The notes: generated by a model from the letters alone, not told the origin. DNA of 64,000 bases from Geosiphon pyriformis (GCA_016748015.1 JAAOMT010000659.1:124001-188000); one strand, 5' to 3'; positions 10,507-22,634 are shown, counted from the stretch's first letter. Translations and numbers: made by a program.

Positions 10507-12985
10507 ATTTTTTTTTTATTAGAAGTTTTACAAATGCAGCCCAACTACTACCTAAATACATAAAATCAAAACAGAATCTAAATTAAGCATAGCTCATGCT
10601 TTTTTTACATATGATCAGCCATTTGGGCCAATTAAGACAGCACTACATACTTAAACTACTTACTACAAAAATATCACTTAAGAAACCAAAATTTCATTTG
10701 GTCAAACATAAATGCAACCTAAAGCACATATGAATACTTAGCCTAAAACTGAAATCCCAGATCGTTCTAATAAACCACAAAGAAGACAAACCAGACACCA
10801 AAAAAAAAAAAAACTATTATGTGGCAGAAAATTATGCTTTTTATAATAGGATCTTAACTTAGCTGTAAACAGCCAAATGGCAGATCTGTAACTTTCAGCA
10901 AAATGATAAACGAAATTGACAACCAACACATTTTCTTCAGAACCAGCATCCAAACAGCTTACTGTATTAGCCACCTAACTCTTTAACACAAAACCCTTAG
11001 CCAGTGCCATAAACAAGTTGGTAAAAAAAACAGCTTTATTTAATGAACTAGTGATCACATTCCTATTGGCAAAAGCATTCAGCAATACAACTCATTTCAG
11101 AATAGCATCAAACAATAAGAATTTCTGAACATTAATATTATGAGCATAAGAAAACATGTAATCAGAGTTCTTTACCAAATTACACCAAATACAAGCAATA
11201 CTCAGATATTTTGGATTATATATTTTCTTTCTTTTGGTCACATGTAAGCAATAGTGGAACACCTTTATGAAGTATAATTGAAGTGCCACCAACACAGTAC
11301 AAGTGTAGCCAGATCTGATCTTGTCATCAGAGTGCCAAACACAAAAGATTTTGGCCTTATTAAAATAACTACAGAAATCTACACTAATGATGTCATTAAC
11401 ACATCTGGTCTTCCAACCAACAGAGTAAACAGCATTGAATAATTTTTTGGCAACATAATAAGCATTTCCAAAGACAAGTTTGCCTTCAATATTGAGAAAA
11501 TAATAAGGCACCATAAAAGGCAGAAAGGACTTAGAGATGACAAGAGCATCAGCATAGAAATTAGCATGATTGTTTCCAATAACACTAGAATGATCTTTAA
11601 TTTTATTCCAAGTAACCAACAAATTTTTTTGGAAATAACTCAGTGAATATGTTTTTTTTTGATCCAGCATTTGTCATAAAAATCAGGACCAGACATACTA
11701 CTGATGGAGTTGTATATGTCCAGCAAAGCTTGGCTGTCTGTAAACAAGTTAACAAATTGAGAAACGGACACATACTCCAAAGCAAAAACAATAATTTGCA
11801 GCTTCACCAGAGTTAATAACAGCAACTTATCTACTTTAATCCCAACACTAGTGTTCACATCCAGAAAGTAGACAGTAGCACCACTACAAACACCCAATAA
11901 ACCCAAATTTTTGATGAAACCATTTATGTAGATGGTTATAAAATCTAACCCAAAATTCAGTAAATGCTTACCAATGTAGCCAAAGTCACAAGGAAAGCCA
12001 GTGGAAATGAAATAAGGAAACAACAACACATTATTTGACAAACCACTTTTATTGATAAATTTGGCCATAGAAACAAACCAGACAGAGACTGAGTCTCTAG
12101 GGTCTAGCTTCTTCTACTTGCAAAAAGTGTTTTATGTAAAACATGTGCTGTGGCAGTCTAAAAGCTGGTCTGTAAACACAACACCATATTTTTTAAAAGA
12201 CTTTACCATGTCCAAATAAGACTTAGAACCGAGCACATTCAAAACTACAATACTATTTTTGGCCCAAAAAATATTAGGCAGATCACTGCCTAAAGATAAA
12301 TTGCATAATTTGAGAGCACATGTTACACCAGCCAAAAAACAATTCTTAAAATCAATTAGCAACTTAATCAAAACTCAAAGAAAGTGCTGGGACATTCAGC
12401 TAGTAGCCTGCAACTCTATGGCTCTGTATTTGAACAACTCGCTAAGGATTCTATTAGCATTGGTGAAATTAACCAAGCCAGCCAACAAATTTTCAGCCAG
12501 CACTTGCTTAAAAGTCCTTAAACCATATAGCTCCAGATAATACAAAGCTTCATTTGAAAAATTCTTGGGCAAATTGGTCTTAAGCTTTAATCTTTTTCTT
12601 AATATTTTGTTCTACTTTTTACATACACTTTTTAAAACACAACTGAATTGCAGTCTATAACCAATTATGGACTACAAAATAGCAGAAACCAAATATAAAA
12701 ACTGCTTCTTAGTGATGACTTTCTTCAAAACCACATTTGAAAAGAATCTGATATCTGAATAAGCTTTGGCCAAACTTGGCTTAGACAGGCCATTCATAGA
12801 AAAAAAAATATCTAGATACTAATGAAACTCACACTTTTTGGCTATTAGAGATATTAAAGCCACTAATAGGCAACCTCTCTGGCCCCTTGATTAATAAGAA
12901 TGATGACTATTTTGTCTATATTAATAGAAATATTATTGATTAAAAAAAATTCACTTGTAATATTTAAAATGCATTATGTGGTTGC
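10507..12985 (-). mobile_element. LINE-B, 3' part (reverse transcriptase end, RNase H, 3' UTR)
   Basis: Minus-strand LINE closely related to LINE-A. A T-run at 10507-10520 marks the poly(A) tail. ORF2 remnants include the region after the reverse transcriptase catalytic motif (12985-12130), RNase H (12068-11640 and 11670-11379: SVGIKVDKL, LQIIVFALEY, FTDSQALLD, VTWNKIKDHSSVIGNNHAN), and the C-terminal finger region (CIWCNLVKNSDYMFSY, one His lost). Frameshifts and stops are frequent. At 12985 the element is cut by the gypsy element. Its 5' part resumes at 24138, where the alignment to LINE-A continues with only a few bases difference. Both halves are one insertion. Confidence 0.85.
10690..12985 (-). 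pseudogene. LINE-B ORF2, C-terminal half
   Basis: Continuation of the ORF2 that begins at 26479. The best readable pieces are the RNase H domain, at 12068-11640 (a frame with SVGIKVD and FTDSQA) and 11670-11092 (a frame with TWNKIKDHSSVIGNN), which overlap in different frames and therefore mark a frameshift. A C-terminal segment at 10974-10738 (VVNFVYHFAESYRSAIWL) matches the VVNFICEFCFVFRENIWL segment of LINE-A. The product would have been the RT connection, RNase H and tail of the LINE polyprotein. It is not translatable as it stands. Confidence 0.78.
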
Positions 12986-14002
12986 TGTTACCTAAGTAGA
13001 AAAACCAATCCAAAGTTATAAAAAAATGTGACCAAAACAAAACATAACACAGAATAGCATACAATAATGTTAAATAATACATTATAATTGAGAATAATAT
13101 AGAATAATGTGTTATAACATGGGATAACACAGAATAATATGTAATAATACCAGATAACGTATTATAACATAGGATAACTAGTACTAATGTAAAAAAATGA
13201 AGCAATTATAGAAATAGCAAAGCAATAGTTAGCAATAATAGAACAATTAAAAAGCAATCCTGTAAAACCAAAAGAATGTATAAAAATAAGTAGTTGAAGA
13301 AAATAAAAAGACATCTAGATACAAACCACTAAACAAAAATCAAATATTTATATCTTTTTATCATTTATTCTATTCTATATTCATCTTCTGAAATAAATCA
13401 ATTATTAAGAAATTGGAATCACGAATTTATGTTCTTAAACTTTGTAGAATTTACATAAATTAACTATTGTTTCGTACCTTCATTTCAGAACAAATGCTCT
13501 TAGCATAACCACTTCAAACTATTAATAATTTGGACTAATTGCTTTTGATTATGGTGATTGATGATACTAATTTATCTTTTTTTTTATTTTTTTTTTATTT
13601 TCTTTCTTCTTCTTTTGTGGAGCAACAACATAGTAAAATCGACTGTCTGGAAATAGACTTTGTAATAGCCTGGTAAAAGAGGGAAGCTCTCCCTAAGTTT
13701 TGGATATTAATATTATCTTGTTAGCTTACCAGAAAGACAAAAAGACAATGTTAGACCCTAACAACTGTACTTGTTAGCTTGAAGAAGATAGCTCATATTT
13801 ATAAGAAGTTGTAAACAGTAAATGCCAAACCTCTGTGTCTTATAACCAAAGAACTTAATGGGTAAAATCACCACCAGTATATAAGACTTTCAGAAACTGA
13901 TAAGCAAGACTAAGCTGGCAGAATTACACAAAAAATGTATTACCAATAATTGAGAGCACTAAACATTACTATTATCCTACTGCACTAAGTTTACCCATAA
14001 TA
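12986..14002 (+). repeat. 5' LTR of the gypsy element
   Basis: It starts TGTTACC and ends CATAATA (CATAACA in the 3' LTR). It contains a tract of ATAACA/ATAATA-type short repeats (13034-13180), a T-rich run at 13568-13600, AATAGCCTGGTAAAA (13666) and TTGTTAGCTTACC (13719). The 3' LTR at 23114 matches over its full length with scattered transitions. In such elements the LTR supplies promoter and polyadenylation signals. No convincing TATA box can be singled out in this AT content. Confidence 0.88.
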
Positions 14003-14004
14003 TT

Positions 14005-14021
14005 TGGTGCTCTCTGTGAAA
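14005..14021 (+). other. probable tRNA primer-binding site
   Basis: TGGTGCTCTCTGTGAAA starts two bases after the 5' LTR and opens with TGG, the complement of the tRNA 3' CCA. The donor tRNA cannot be named from the window. Confidence 0.6.
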
Positions 14022-14118
14022 TTATAAATTCACAGAAACAGAACACCCTAGAAATTCACAAAAGTGATAACTATTGAAACAGTAAGAAAAAACCACTCCC
14101 CATACAGAAGAAACTACT

Positions 14119-15603
14119 TATGCAGAAAATAATTTTTGTAACTATATTAACACTAAAATTGACTGCTTGTTAAACTGCACAACCAATACAAAAAAACTTG
14201 AAAAACAAATCTATCAAAACTTATTAGAGTATTTAACAATTATAATTACTCAAGCAATTGCTAAAACTCTGCACATAATCAATATAAACATTAAATATTA
14301 TGTGACAAAACAATTTTATCAAGTACCACAACTAGTGGAATCTGATCCTGAGGAATACAAGGATGGATCCAATAAACCTACAACTGCTCAAGCCAAGTTT
14401 ATAATCAACAAAAAACCAAGATTCCTCTTCTTAACAACTTTATCATATCATTAGACACCAAAGAGTAGAATTTTCTTTAACCCAAGCATAGAAACCCAGT
14501 TGAACACACCACAAACTTCTTGAAATCAGCACCCATGGAAACACAACAGTTGGACCAAATCCCTAAGAGAATATGAATTATTATTCAGGAATTTCACTTT
14601 AACAATCAATAAAATGGACAGAAATATGTCAACATAGGAACCACCACCAACCCAACTCTTGACCAAATTATCAACTATCCCTTCTGAAGAAACAGCTATC
14701 TTCCAGCCTATTGAGAAAATTAACAAAGGAAAACAACCAGAATTAGCATCAAGAGAACTTCTTAGCATGCAAACACCAAACTTCTCAGCATTAGACAGTA
14801 AGACTCCATTTACTTATCAGATCATGGCTTACTGAGATATTGCCAAGTTAAAAAAATTCTTTAGCAAAGAAAACAATGCATACTTGTAAATTGTGGAAGC
14901 TAAGAAAGCAATTACTGTCAACAACTGAGATAATGACAAAGCTATTCAAGCACTGCTATTCTTTTTGACCAGAACCACAGACTTGTGATACCAAAACTTG
15001 ATAGAGAAACCAACCAACTTTGCTGTCTTTAAACTTGCCTTTCTATGATACTTTTGTGATCTCAATATTCTTATCAGATTATAGAATCAATTTAACATAA
15101 TAAAACAAAAAGATCATGAAGCAGTAACTACTTATCTTGGATGATTTAACCAAGTTCTTTGTCAAATACTGGCAATTGAAAAGGACTATTACACCACAAT
15201 GCAAGTTTTTAATCAATTTGTTAAGGAACTAAGAAACAGTCTCTTAAGATCTATAAGACCCTAACATCTGACAAATCTATCAGATGCCATCATTCTTGCT
15301 CACAATTTTGAATCAGCAGAACAAGAAGCCAACTTTACCCAAGCTGTTAATTTAACCATCAATGGAACCATAGACATTGATGCAAAGATAACCTAATTAA
15401 GTGAGAAATTAATCCAGAAAATTGAGAGATTCTTAACCAGTACCACAGGAACTTATTAATCACCCCAACAAAAAAACAATAACAGCAATAGGTATCTCCA
15501 ACAACAGAAATGTCAGTAACAACAACAACAACAATCTTGGAAATCTGATCCTCATAATTGCTATTATTGCCAGAAACCTGAACATATTGCTCAGGATTGC
15601 TGA
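14119..15603 (+). pseudogene. gypsy gag (capsid/nucleocapsid), broken
   Basis: The readable frame switches several times and has many stops. Segments are recognisable. The N-terminal stretch at 14167-14454 includes EQ-rich and acidic text such as SDPEEYKDGSNKP. The central retrotransposon-gag region (about 14830-15360) includes NAYL, KQKDHEAVTTYLG, DYYTT and FESAEQEANFTQAVNL. A Gln/Asn-rich linker at 15440-15540 follows. A zinc knuckle CYYCQKPEHIAQDC (15559-15600, C-x2-C-x4-H-x4-C) is followed at once by TGA. Several stops fall where Trp would be expected next to conserved residues (for example within the central domain), consistent with TGG to TAG or TGA. Gag forms the particle that packages element RNA. 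Confidence 0.8.
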
Positions 15604-16185
15604 CAAAAATTAACAGATCAGAATTGAGGAACTCAATACCAACATTCAAGGTATTTTCAGACAATAGAACCCTAATACTCCATGTTCTAGTATCTACTGT
15701 TCCAATATGTACAACCAATTATGTATATTCAACAATTGCCTCAGAACTACTATCAACCATCACAGCCAATGATTCAAGTAGCACCACAGTATCAAAACTT
15801 CATTTATAATTCACCTAAACCTTGTACAATTAATTACAACCAAGAATAAAGGAACCTCAGCAATAATTAAATACAAACTAGCAGTGGACTATCATGACTC
15901 CTCAATTGAGATAATGTCCCATTTTAACTAGCACTAACTGAATACTCGAATCAAGTCTCATATTTTGGTCTTACTGAAAACCAAGATTTTTTTAGCTCTA
16001 CATTTTTAGAAGAGAAGGATGTAGGAGAAATACTCAACTTTTTAAGTCAGAATCAAATCAACTATACTGTTTTACTAGCCACTATTACTGAAAACACTAC
16101 TCTGACCACTATATTCTCCTTTGACATTGACCATTTGAACACCAATAGCCTTTTTAGTAGAACTGCCATTAATTAGAATAAACCA

Positions 16186-16500
16186 ATAACTGCTCTGTAT
16201 ACTGACACTAGAATTGGAAACATAGACATCAAATTAATTCTCAATAGTCAATTAGCAGGTAGTATAATCACAAAGCAACTTATAGATCAACTAGGTTGCC
16301 AAATAGACTGTGCAGCTACTGCATGAATTATAATCACAGATGAAAATACCAAAACCCCAATAGAAGAAATTGACAACTTTTCTTTTAAAATCAACGGAAT
16401 CTAAATCCCCACCAAAGTGCTTATTATGAAGGCCACCTAATATCAAGTCCTTATAGAAAATAATTGGTTAACCAAAGCTAATGTCATTATTAACTAGAAC
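16186..16500 (+). pseudogene. gypsy aspartic protease (retropepsin-like), catalytic site lost
   Basis: The frame reads VKLxLNSQLAGSIITKQL-type text: after ALYTDTRIGNIDIK comes ILNSQLAGSIIT, where an active retropepsin has DSG or DTG. The catalytic Asp is therefore Asn and the Gly is Gln. Further on, IDQLGCQIDCAATA is followed by a TGA that probably replaces an Arg CGA, then IIITDENTKTPIEEI and FSFKINGI, matching the beta-strand framework of clan AA proteases. The enzyme normally cleaves Gag and Pol. Confidence 0.72.
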
Positions 16501-16789
16501 ATGCAGAAACTACAGATCATTTTTAATGGACAACACACATGAATTCTGATTATATGTATATACTTTAAAGCTCAAAGCCCAGAAAAACCACTAATTGAAT
16601 TTGAAAACTCAATACCACTACCAACAATAGAGGCCTATTAAGTTTTTTGGGCTGATGATTACCAAACAGAGTTATCTTCACCACCAACTTAAGAAAAAAA
16701 AGGCAAAGAAAAAGCAGAAAAAGAACTACAATCAATACTTGTAGATTATCTTGTCCTAAATTAAAGAAATCAATAGTATCAAATCCTAA

Positions 16790-17420
16790 AATTAACTTGT
16801 GTTGACTGTGAGAAAAAGTTATCTTTTATGGGTGCATGTATTAAAGATAACAAAGAATGGCCAACTACCACCAAACATTACTGCAGATCTTGTGTATTAA
16901 AAAGATTTGACAAACCAAAATAACAAGACAAATGAGACAATATACTATGCCTTGCTTGTAATGAAATTCTGCCAGAGAAAAGACTATAAAACAATGTTCC
17001 TGGCAGAGAAAAAACATACAACAAAGTATGTCAATACATTATCTTGATCAATAATTGGGTGTAAAAAAGAACACTAATCAAAAACACTTGCAAATAAGCA
17101 CTTAGTAGATTGAACAGTATCTACATGATGAACATGAAATATGGAGAATGGCAAGTGCCAAAGCTGAAGGTGCCACACTCGGTGAAATACAAAAAATCAA
17201 AAAAAATTCATTTACACCAGAATACAATAGATCTAACTACATTATAGAAGATTTTTTTATAGATAACCTAGACGTATTTTAAGATTGATACCAGAAATTG
17301 GCTCTGACCTAAGAAGAACAAAAACAGTAGTTAGCTGACCTAAACATGAAACTGTGCAATCATTGTTTGATTCTTTGTTACTTTCAGTACTGCAATAAAT
17401 GCAATTTTATGTTCAACCCA
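16790..17420 (+). pseudogene. cysteine-rich putative zinc-binding module of gypsy pol
   Basis: Paired cysteines recur: LTCVDCEKKLSF (16795), HYCRSCVLKRF (16878), LCLACNEILPEK (16950), then LCNHCLILCYFQYCNKCNFMF (17349-17413), the last lying in a 62-codon frame at 17346-17534. The spacing (CxxC ... CxxC ... CxxC ... CxxC, CxxC) suggests two zinc-binding units between protease and dUTPase. I know of no function. Stops and frame changes break it. An alternative is a nucleic-acid-binding extension of the protease or capsid. Confidence 0.6.
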
Positions 17421-17559
17421 CCTTCAAGAAAACTATATCTGATCACTAAACTACTTAAGCTTAAGGTAGAAGAGAAATTAATTACTGAGAACATATTATT
17501 TCAAGATCCAATTAAAGATACCAAAACAGAATAGTATTTCACTTATCCAGATTTCTCCA

Positions 17560-17925
17560 AAAAATTAGAATTAAAATGGTACAGTAACAATGAAAAAAAA
17601 ATCTGCTTTAAAAAAGCACATAATACTGATGCTGGTTTTGACTTACAATACTTTGGACAATCACCTATAGTGATAACCCTATATTTTTTTGTAAGAATAA
17701 ATCTTAAGATAGCATTAGAAATTTCTGTTAATACAATGATACAAGTTGCCTCTTAATCTAGTCTAGCCAAGAAAAAAATCAATATAAAGGAAGAAATTAT
17801 TGATGTCAGTTATACAGAAAACATTATCATAATGCTACAGAACAATTCAGACAAACTCTACAAAATATAATCACAAAAAAAAATTGTTCAAGCTATCTTC
17901 CTACCCTTAGTCAAAATATTCCAAT
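17560..17925 (+). pseudogene. dUTPase domain inside gypsy pol, broken
   Basis: Four of the five trimeric dUTPase motifs can be read in order: DAGFDL (17628-17645, motif 1), SSLAKKKINI after a stop that sits where the motif-2 Arg belongs (about 17757-17785), EIIDVSYTENI (motif 3, GIID..Y.G in the family, about 17788), and KKIVQAIFLPL (motif 4, about 17878). The conserved Gly residues of motifs 2 and 3 are replaced (Gly to Lys, Gly to Glu). Fold length (about 120 codons) matches the family. dUTPase hydrolyses dUTP to dUMP and PPi and would limit uracil in the element's cDNA. It lies between the Cys-rich module and RT. Confidence 0.8.
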
Positions 17926-18439
17926 TAACTCTGGTAACAACCTGAAAAAAATTAGGTCTTACTGCTTGAAGAATCAACAGGTTTGGATCGAGTGAAAAAG
18001 GAAATGTATCAGTCAACTTTATGAAGAAAGACAGTAATTAGATAGAACTTATCTACACTAACACAGTTATCTCTATCCCTCTATACAGACAATATATCCT
18101 TAAAGTAGATTAAAAAATCCAAAATTGAGTCTTAGTATTTGAAGCCAATCCTAAAATCTGTTCTTTAACCAATATTGCTAACCTATACCTATCTGTAAAG
18201 ACTCACAAATATTTAAAAATCCCTATCTACAATCTTACCAAGGATGTCATCAAAATTCTAAAAGGAACTCTTGTTTGCTCTATTATATCAGACATACTAA
18301 ACCCAGAAAAACCCCAGCCCATTCCAGATTTTGCACAATTGTTTTTATTTTGCGATATCACTTTATAAGTATGGAATTAACTAAAAAAAAGTTACTTGTT
18401 TATGCCAAAAGAAATCAATAAATTGAATCTAGAGAACTT

Positions 18440-19830
18440 AAGTACTCTGCAGTAAATGCAACTCAAGATTCTCTTGAATCAATACACTGATGTTTTTGCC
18501 AGCAAAAATGAGTTCGGATGTACTAACATTATGAAGCATCAGATTGATACAGAAGATGCTTGACTTATTAAACAACAGGCTTATTAAGTACTCCCAATTG
18601 GCAGCAATTTTATCAAGCAAAAAGTTTAATAAATGCTTGACAATAGCTTAATCAAGGAATTATTAAGCCCTTGGTTCTCTCTAGTAGTCTTGATTACTAA
18701 GAAAAATGGAAAAATACAATTCTGCGTGGATTACCAAATATTAAATAGCATCACCAGAAAAAATAGTTATGCCACTTTCCTCATCCAAAAAATCCTGGAC
18801 AATCTAGAAAAAAAAAATAGTTTTTATTATTAAACCTAGCCAGTAAATATTGACAGAGCAAAATGAATTTCAAAGATAAAGTAAAAATAGTATTTACCAT
18901 TCAAGATAGAAACTTTGAGTTCAATATAATGCTTTTTGGACTTTGCAATGCTTCTGCCATGTTCCAATACTTTATGAATGTTGTGTACAAAGGAATTCTT
19001 TGGAAATCAGTCATAGTTTACTTAGACAACACAAACATGTTCTCTGAAATGTTCAATGATTATCTACTTTACCTTCAACAAGTCTTCAAATGTCTTTAAA
19101 ATACCAGATTAAAACTCAATCTCAAGAAATATTTCTTTGAGAAAACTGAGTTGAAATTCTTAGAACACATGATCAGCAAAAATGGAGTCAAACCTAATCT
19201 GAACAAGGTCCAAAAAGTTAAAAATTTTCCAGCTCCAATCAATCTCAGAGAATTACAAAGATTTTTAGGATTGGCAGAATACTATCAATGATTTGTCAAA
19301 GGATTCTTGACTATTACAAAACCACTTCATCAGTTGTTGTTTAAACATGTACAGTACTTATAGAAAAAAGACCAACAGAAAGCATTTGACTATCTCAAAC
19401 AGCAATTAATCACATTCCCAATTCTGATTTACTCAGATTTCACTAAATGATTTATTGTTACTACAGACACCTTAAAAAATGCTCTAGGAACAGTCTTATC
19501 ACAAATAAAACTGAACAATAGAGAACATTCAATTGTCTATGCCAATTACAATACTAGCCCAATAGAAAAAAATTACAGCACAACAGATCTGAAATGTCTC
19601 ACTATTTATTGAGCCATACAGACATAAAAATATTACCTCAGTTTGTTCTTTGATCTATATACTGATCATAAAGGACTTTTTTGGTTATTCAACAATCCAC
19701 AACTAGAGAGAAAATATGCAAGATGAAGTACTTATCTGCAACAATTTCCACTTAAAGTTCATTACAAAGAAGGATCCAAAAACACCAATGCCAATGGTTT
19801 GTCAAGGATGCCACAAACCTAATTTCAGAC
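18440..19830 (+). pseudogene. gypsy reverse transcriptase and RNase H, broken
   Basis: The RT region runs through LLSPWFSLVVLITKKNGK, FCVDYQILNSIT (18633-18833), INFEFNIMLFGLCNASAMFQYFM (18863-18990) and the catalytic motif VYLDNTNMF, YLDN in place of YLDD (19019-19030). It continues with LKLNLKKYFFEKTELKFL (about 19110) and the connection LRELQRFLGLAEYYQ (about 19243). RNase H follows with TTDTLKNALGTVLSQIK (first Asp kept), NYSTTDLKCLTIYWAI and LYTDHKGLFWLF (third Asp kept), ending near NTNANGLSRM (19780-19810). A 5' piece with the frame SKNEFGCTNIMKHQI precedes it. Frameshifts and stops (for example at 18831) prevent translation. Confidence 0.85.
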
Positions 19831-20079
19831 CCATGGACACAACCAATTATTATCAACTACATTAATACCTATTGACACTACATTTCAAGAAGATATTATC
19901 TTAACAGGAACAGAATACTATATGAAAACAAGCCCAAAATTATTTTATTTAAGACAATCAACTATATTGATGAGAACAACAAAACCACTCCATCCCATAA
20001 TGAGTTATTAAAAACAATAAAAAGAATACTATATTATACAGTATATATTTTGATTCAACCACAGAACATTTTAACAAAA

Positions 20080-21130
20080 ATACTACCCTTAAAAAAACTC
20101 TAAATCTATACTATTGGCCAATAATGTACAAAGACATTTTCGAATACATATTTAATTGTAACTCATGTTAGTAAAGAGGAAGAGCCAGAACAATAGAACC
20201 ACTTAAACTCATTCCAGTTGGAAATCTATTTGATAGAATTGGAATTGATTTGGTTGGTTTTTTCTTTATAACATTCAAAAAAAAATTATTATATTACTGT
20301 AGTCATAAATTATTTGATAAAATAGCCAGAAGCCAAAGCCATTCAAGTAACAGACACTAAAACAATAACTGAGTTTGTACACTAAGATCTGATTTGCAGA
20401 CATAGATGTCTGAAAGAACTGCTATCCGATCAAAAAACACATTTTGTCAATAATACATTAACCAAATTAAGTTAACAGTTTAAAATAAAATGTCCTTTAT
20501 TGTTATTATATCACTCACAAATAAATGGATTGATAGAACAATTTAACCAAACACTGTGTAAAGCACTAGCAAAAATAAGTCATAAAAACAAACAAAAATA
20601 AGACTTATTTATATTTTCTGTACTCTTTGCATACTGAACACTGAAACAAGATATGACTTAGTTTACACTATTCAAATTAGTTTATAGAAGAAAAGCCACT
20701 CTACTTTTTGAAAAAAAAATACAGTTATACTCAACAAAAACTATCACTGAAGAGAATTTTGAAGTGATCTTACACCATAAGATATACCAGCTCATAGAAA
20801 TATTAGAAAATAATTGTAGAACAGCAGCTGATAACATTAGTAATACTCAGAAACTACAAAAAAAAAGACATGATAAACATCTATCTGAACAACCAATGGA
20901 ATTTAAGATTGGAGACCAAGTACTATTATATCATACAAAAGCTGAGAAACAATAGAGTAGAAAGTTTGACCAAAAGTAGGATGATCTATTTCATGTACAC
21001 AAAATTTTGGGCAATAGAGCTTATAAATTACAATTGGAAAATAGGATTCTAAAGAAAGTAGTGCATGGAAATCAGTTAAAAATTTATCATACAAAACAAG
21101 AATTATTATTATCAATATCTTAACTAGGAA
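20080..21130 (+). pseudogene. gypsy DDE integrase, broken
   Basis: The zinc-binding end reads YYWPIMYKDIFEYIFNCNSC (about 20110-20168). The catalytic core reads GNLFDRIGIDLVGFFF (first Asp, about 20220), LLSDQKTHFVN (second Asp, about 20425) and HSQINGLIEQFNQTLCKAL (third acidic, Glu, about 20515). The C-terminal region includes FKIGDQVLLYHTKAEKQ (20903-20953), a stop, then AYKLQLENRILKKVVHGNQLKIYHTKQ in the next frame, the GPY-type module region. Integrase joins cDNA ends to target DNA. This DDE enzyme argues against a DIRS-type tyrosine-recombinase element. Confidence 0.85.
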
Positions 21131-21534
21131 CACAAATTTCATTAATCAGATTAAAAGATATACCATAAGATCTGGAACCAATTATTGTCATTGTATTATA
21201 GACAACATGCAGCAAATTAAATTAGGGAATTCAATTATATATAGCATCTAAAAAACAGTAAGAAATAATAGAACTTTCAATATAGACTTGTCAGATCAAA
21301 TTTTACAACTCTCAAAACAACTATTTGATACAATTCAACAATTTTCTACTCAAATAGAAATGACAATTGATAGAAAAAAGATACAATGTAAAGATAAGAG
21401 CAGAAAAAAGAAGAGCAAAAGTTCAACTAAAACTAAATAGTCTCACCCCTATCCAATGTTTGAGAGGAGAAATTGGCAAAAAGCTTTCTCTTGGGTAGAA
21501 CTGGAAATAAAAGAAGTTTATAAAAGATACATGG

Positions 21535-21932
21535 TGTTACAAGTAAACTTGGTGGATATGAGAAATAGTAAAGTTTGGTGCTCTTAATTATTGATGATGT
21601 GTCTTCCACATAATTCTGTTGGCTTAATCTTGATTATCAATCTCTGAAGATCTATTTCTGGATGTGAATTTACCCATTAAGTTTTTTTGTTATAAGGCAC
21701 AGAGTTTGTTTTTTGTCAATTGCAATGTTTTCCGTAAATGTGAGCTTTCTTTTCTGAGCTAACAAGCGCAGTTGTTAAGGTTTAGCGTTGTCTTTTCACT
21801 CTTCTGATAAGCTAACAAGATAACGTTAATATCCAAAACTTAGGAGAAGCTTCCCTTTTTTACCAGGCTATCACGAAGTCTATTCCTAGACAGTTAATTT
21901 TACTATGTTGCCGCTCCATAAAAAAAAATAAG

Positions 21933-21998
<66 letters not shown>

Positions 21999-22634
21999 AA
22001 AAAAAAGATAAATTAGTATCATCAATTGCTATGATCAAGAGTGATTGGTCCAAATCATTGATTGTTCGAGGTGATTATGCTAAAAACATCTGTCCTAGAA
22101 CAAAGATACAAGACAAGAGTTAATTCACATAAATTCTATGAAGTTCGAAAACATGAATTCATGACTCTAATTTCTTTAATAATTGGTTTATTTTAGAAAA
22201 TAAAATAGGAAGGATAATAAATGATAAAGGAGTATGGATATTTAATTTTTGTCTAGAGGTTTGTATCTATCTGTTTGTCTGCCTTTTCTAACTTCTACAA
22301 CTACTTGCTTTTATACATTCTTTTGGTTTTACAGGATTGCTTTCAATTGTCTCACTATTGCTAGCTATTGCTTTTTTATTTCTGTTATTGCTTCGTTTTT
22401 TTACATTATTGCTAGTTGTCCTATAATATAACACGTTATCTAATGTTATTACATGTTATTTTGTGTTATCCTGCATTATAACACATTATCCTACATTATT
22501 GTGCACTATTCTGTGTTATTCTGTATTATAACATATTATCCTACATTATAACACATTATCCAATGTTATTGCACTATTCTGTGTTATGTCACGTTTTTTC
22601 ATAACTTTGAATCAGTTTTTCTACTCAGGTAACA
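21535..22634 (-). repeat. solo LTR of the same gypsy family, reverse orientation
   Basis: Its reverse complement matches the LTRs at 12986 and 23114 from end to end (begins TGTTACAAGTAAAC, ends AGGTAACA in plus reading). It is flanked by a perfect 4-bp duplication, ATGG at 21531-21534 and 22635-22638. It is longer than the other two LTRs because of an A-run (21933-21996). It represents a later insertion followed by LTR-LTR recombination. Confidence 0.9.
21933..21996. repeat. homopolymer run of 64 A
   Basis: Uninterrupted A-run inside the reverse solo LTR, at the place where the other two LTRs have an interrupted T-rich tract in the opposite strand sense. It could be replication slippage or an assembly approximation, as run lengths of this size are rarely measured exactly. 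Confidence 0.9.

Noticed and set aside
21933-21996. A-run as a poly(A) tail of a processed insertion
   Set aside because: It lies in the middle of a solo LTR at the position of a conserved A/T-rich tract, with LTR sequence on both sides.
12986-22634. An element with inverted long terminal repeats (DIRS-like or a new class)
   Set aside because: A DDE integrase is present, a direct 3' LTR with a purine tract lies at 23098-24137, and the inverted LTR has its own ATGG duplication. A nested solo LTR explains it.
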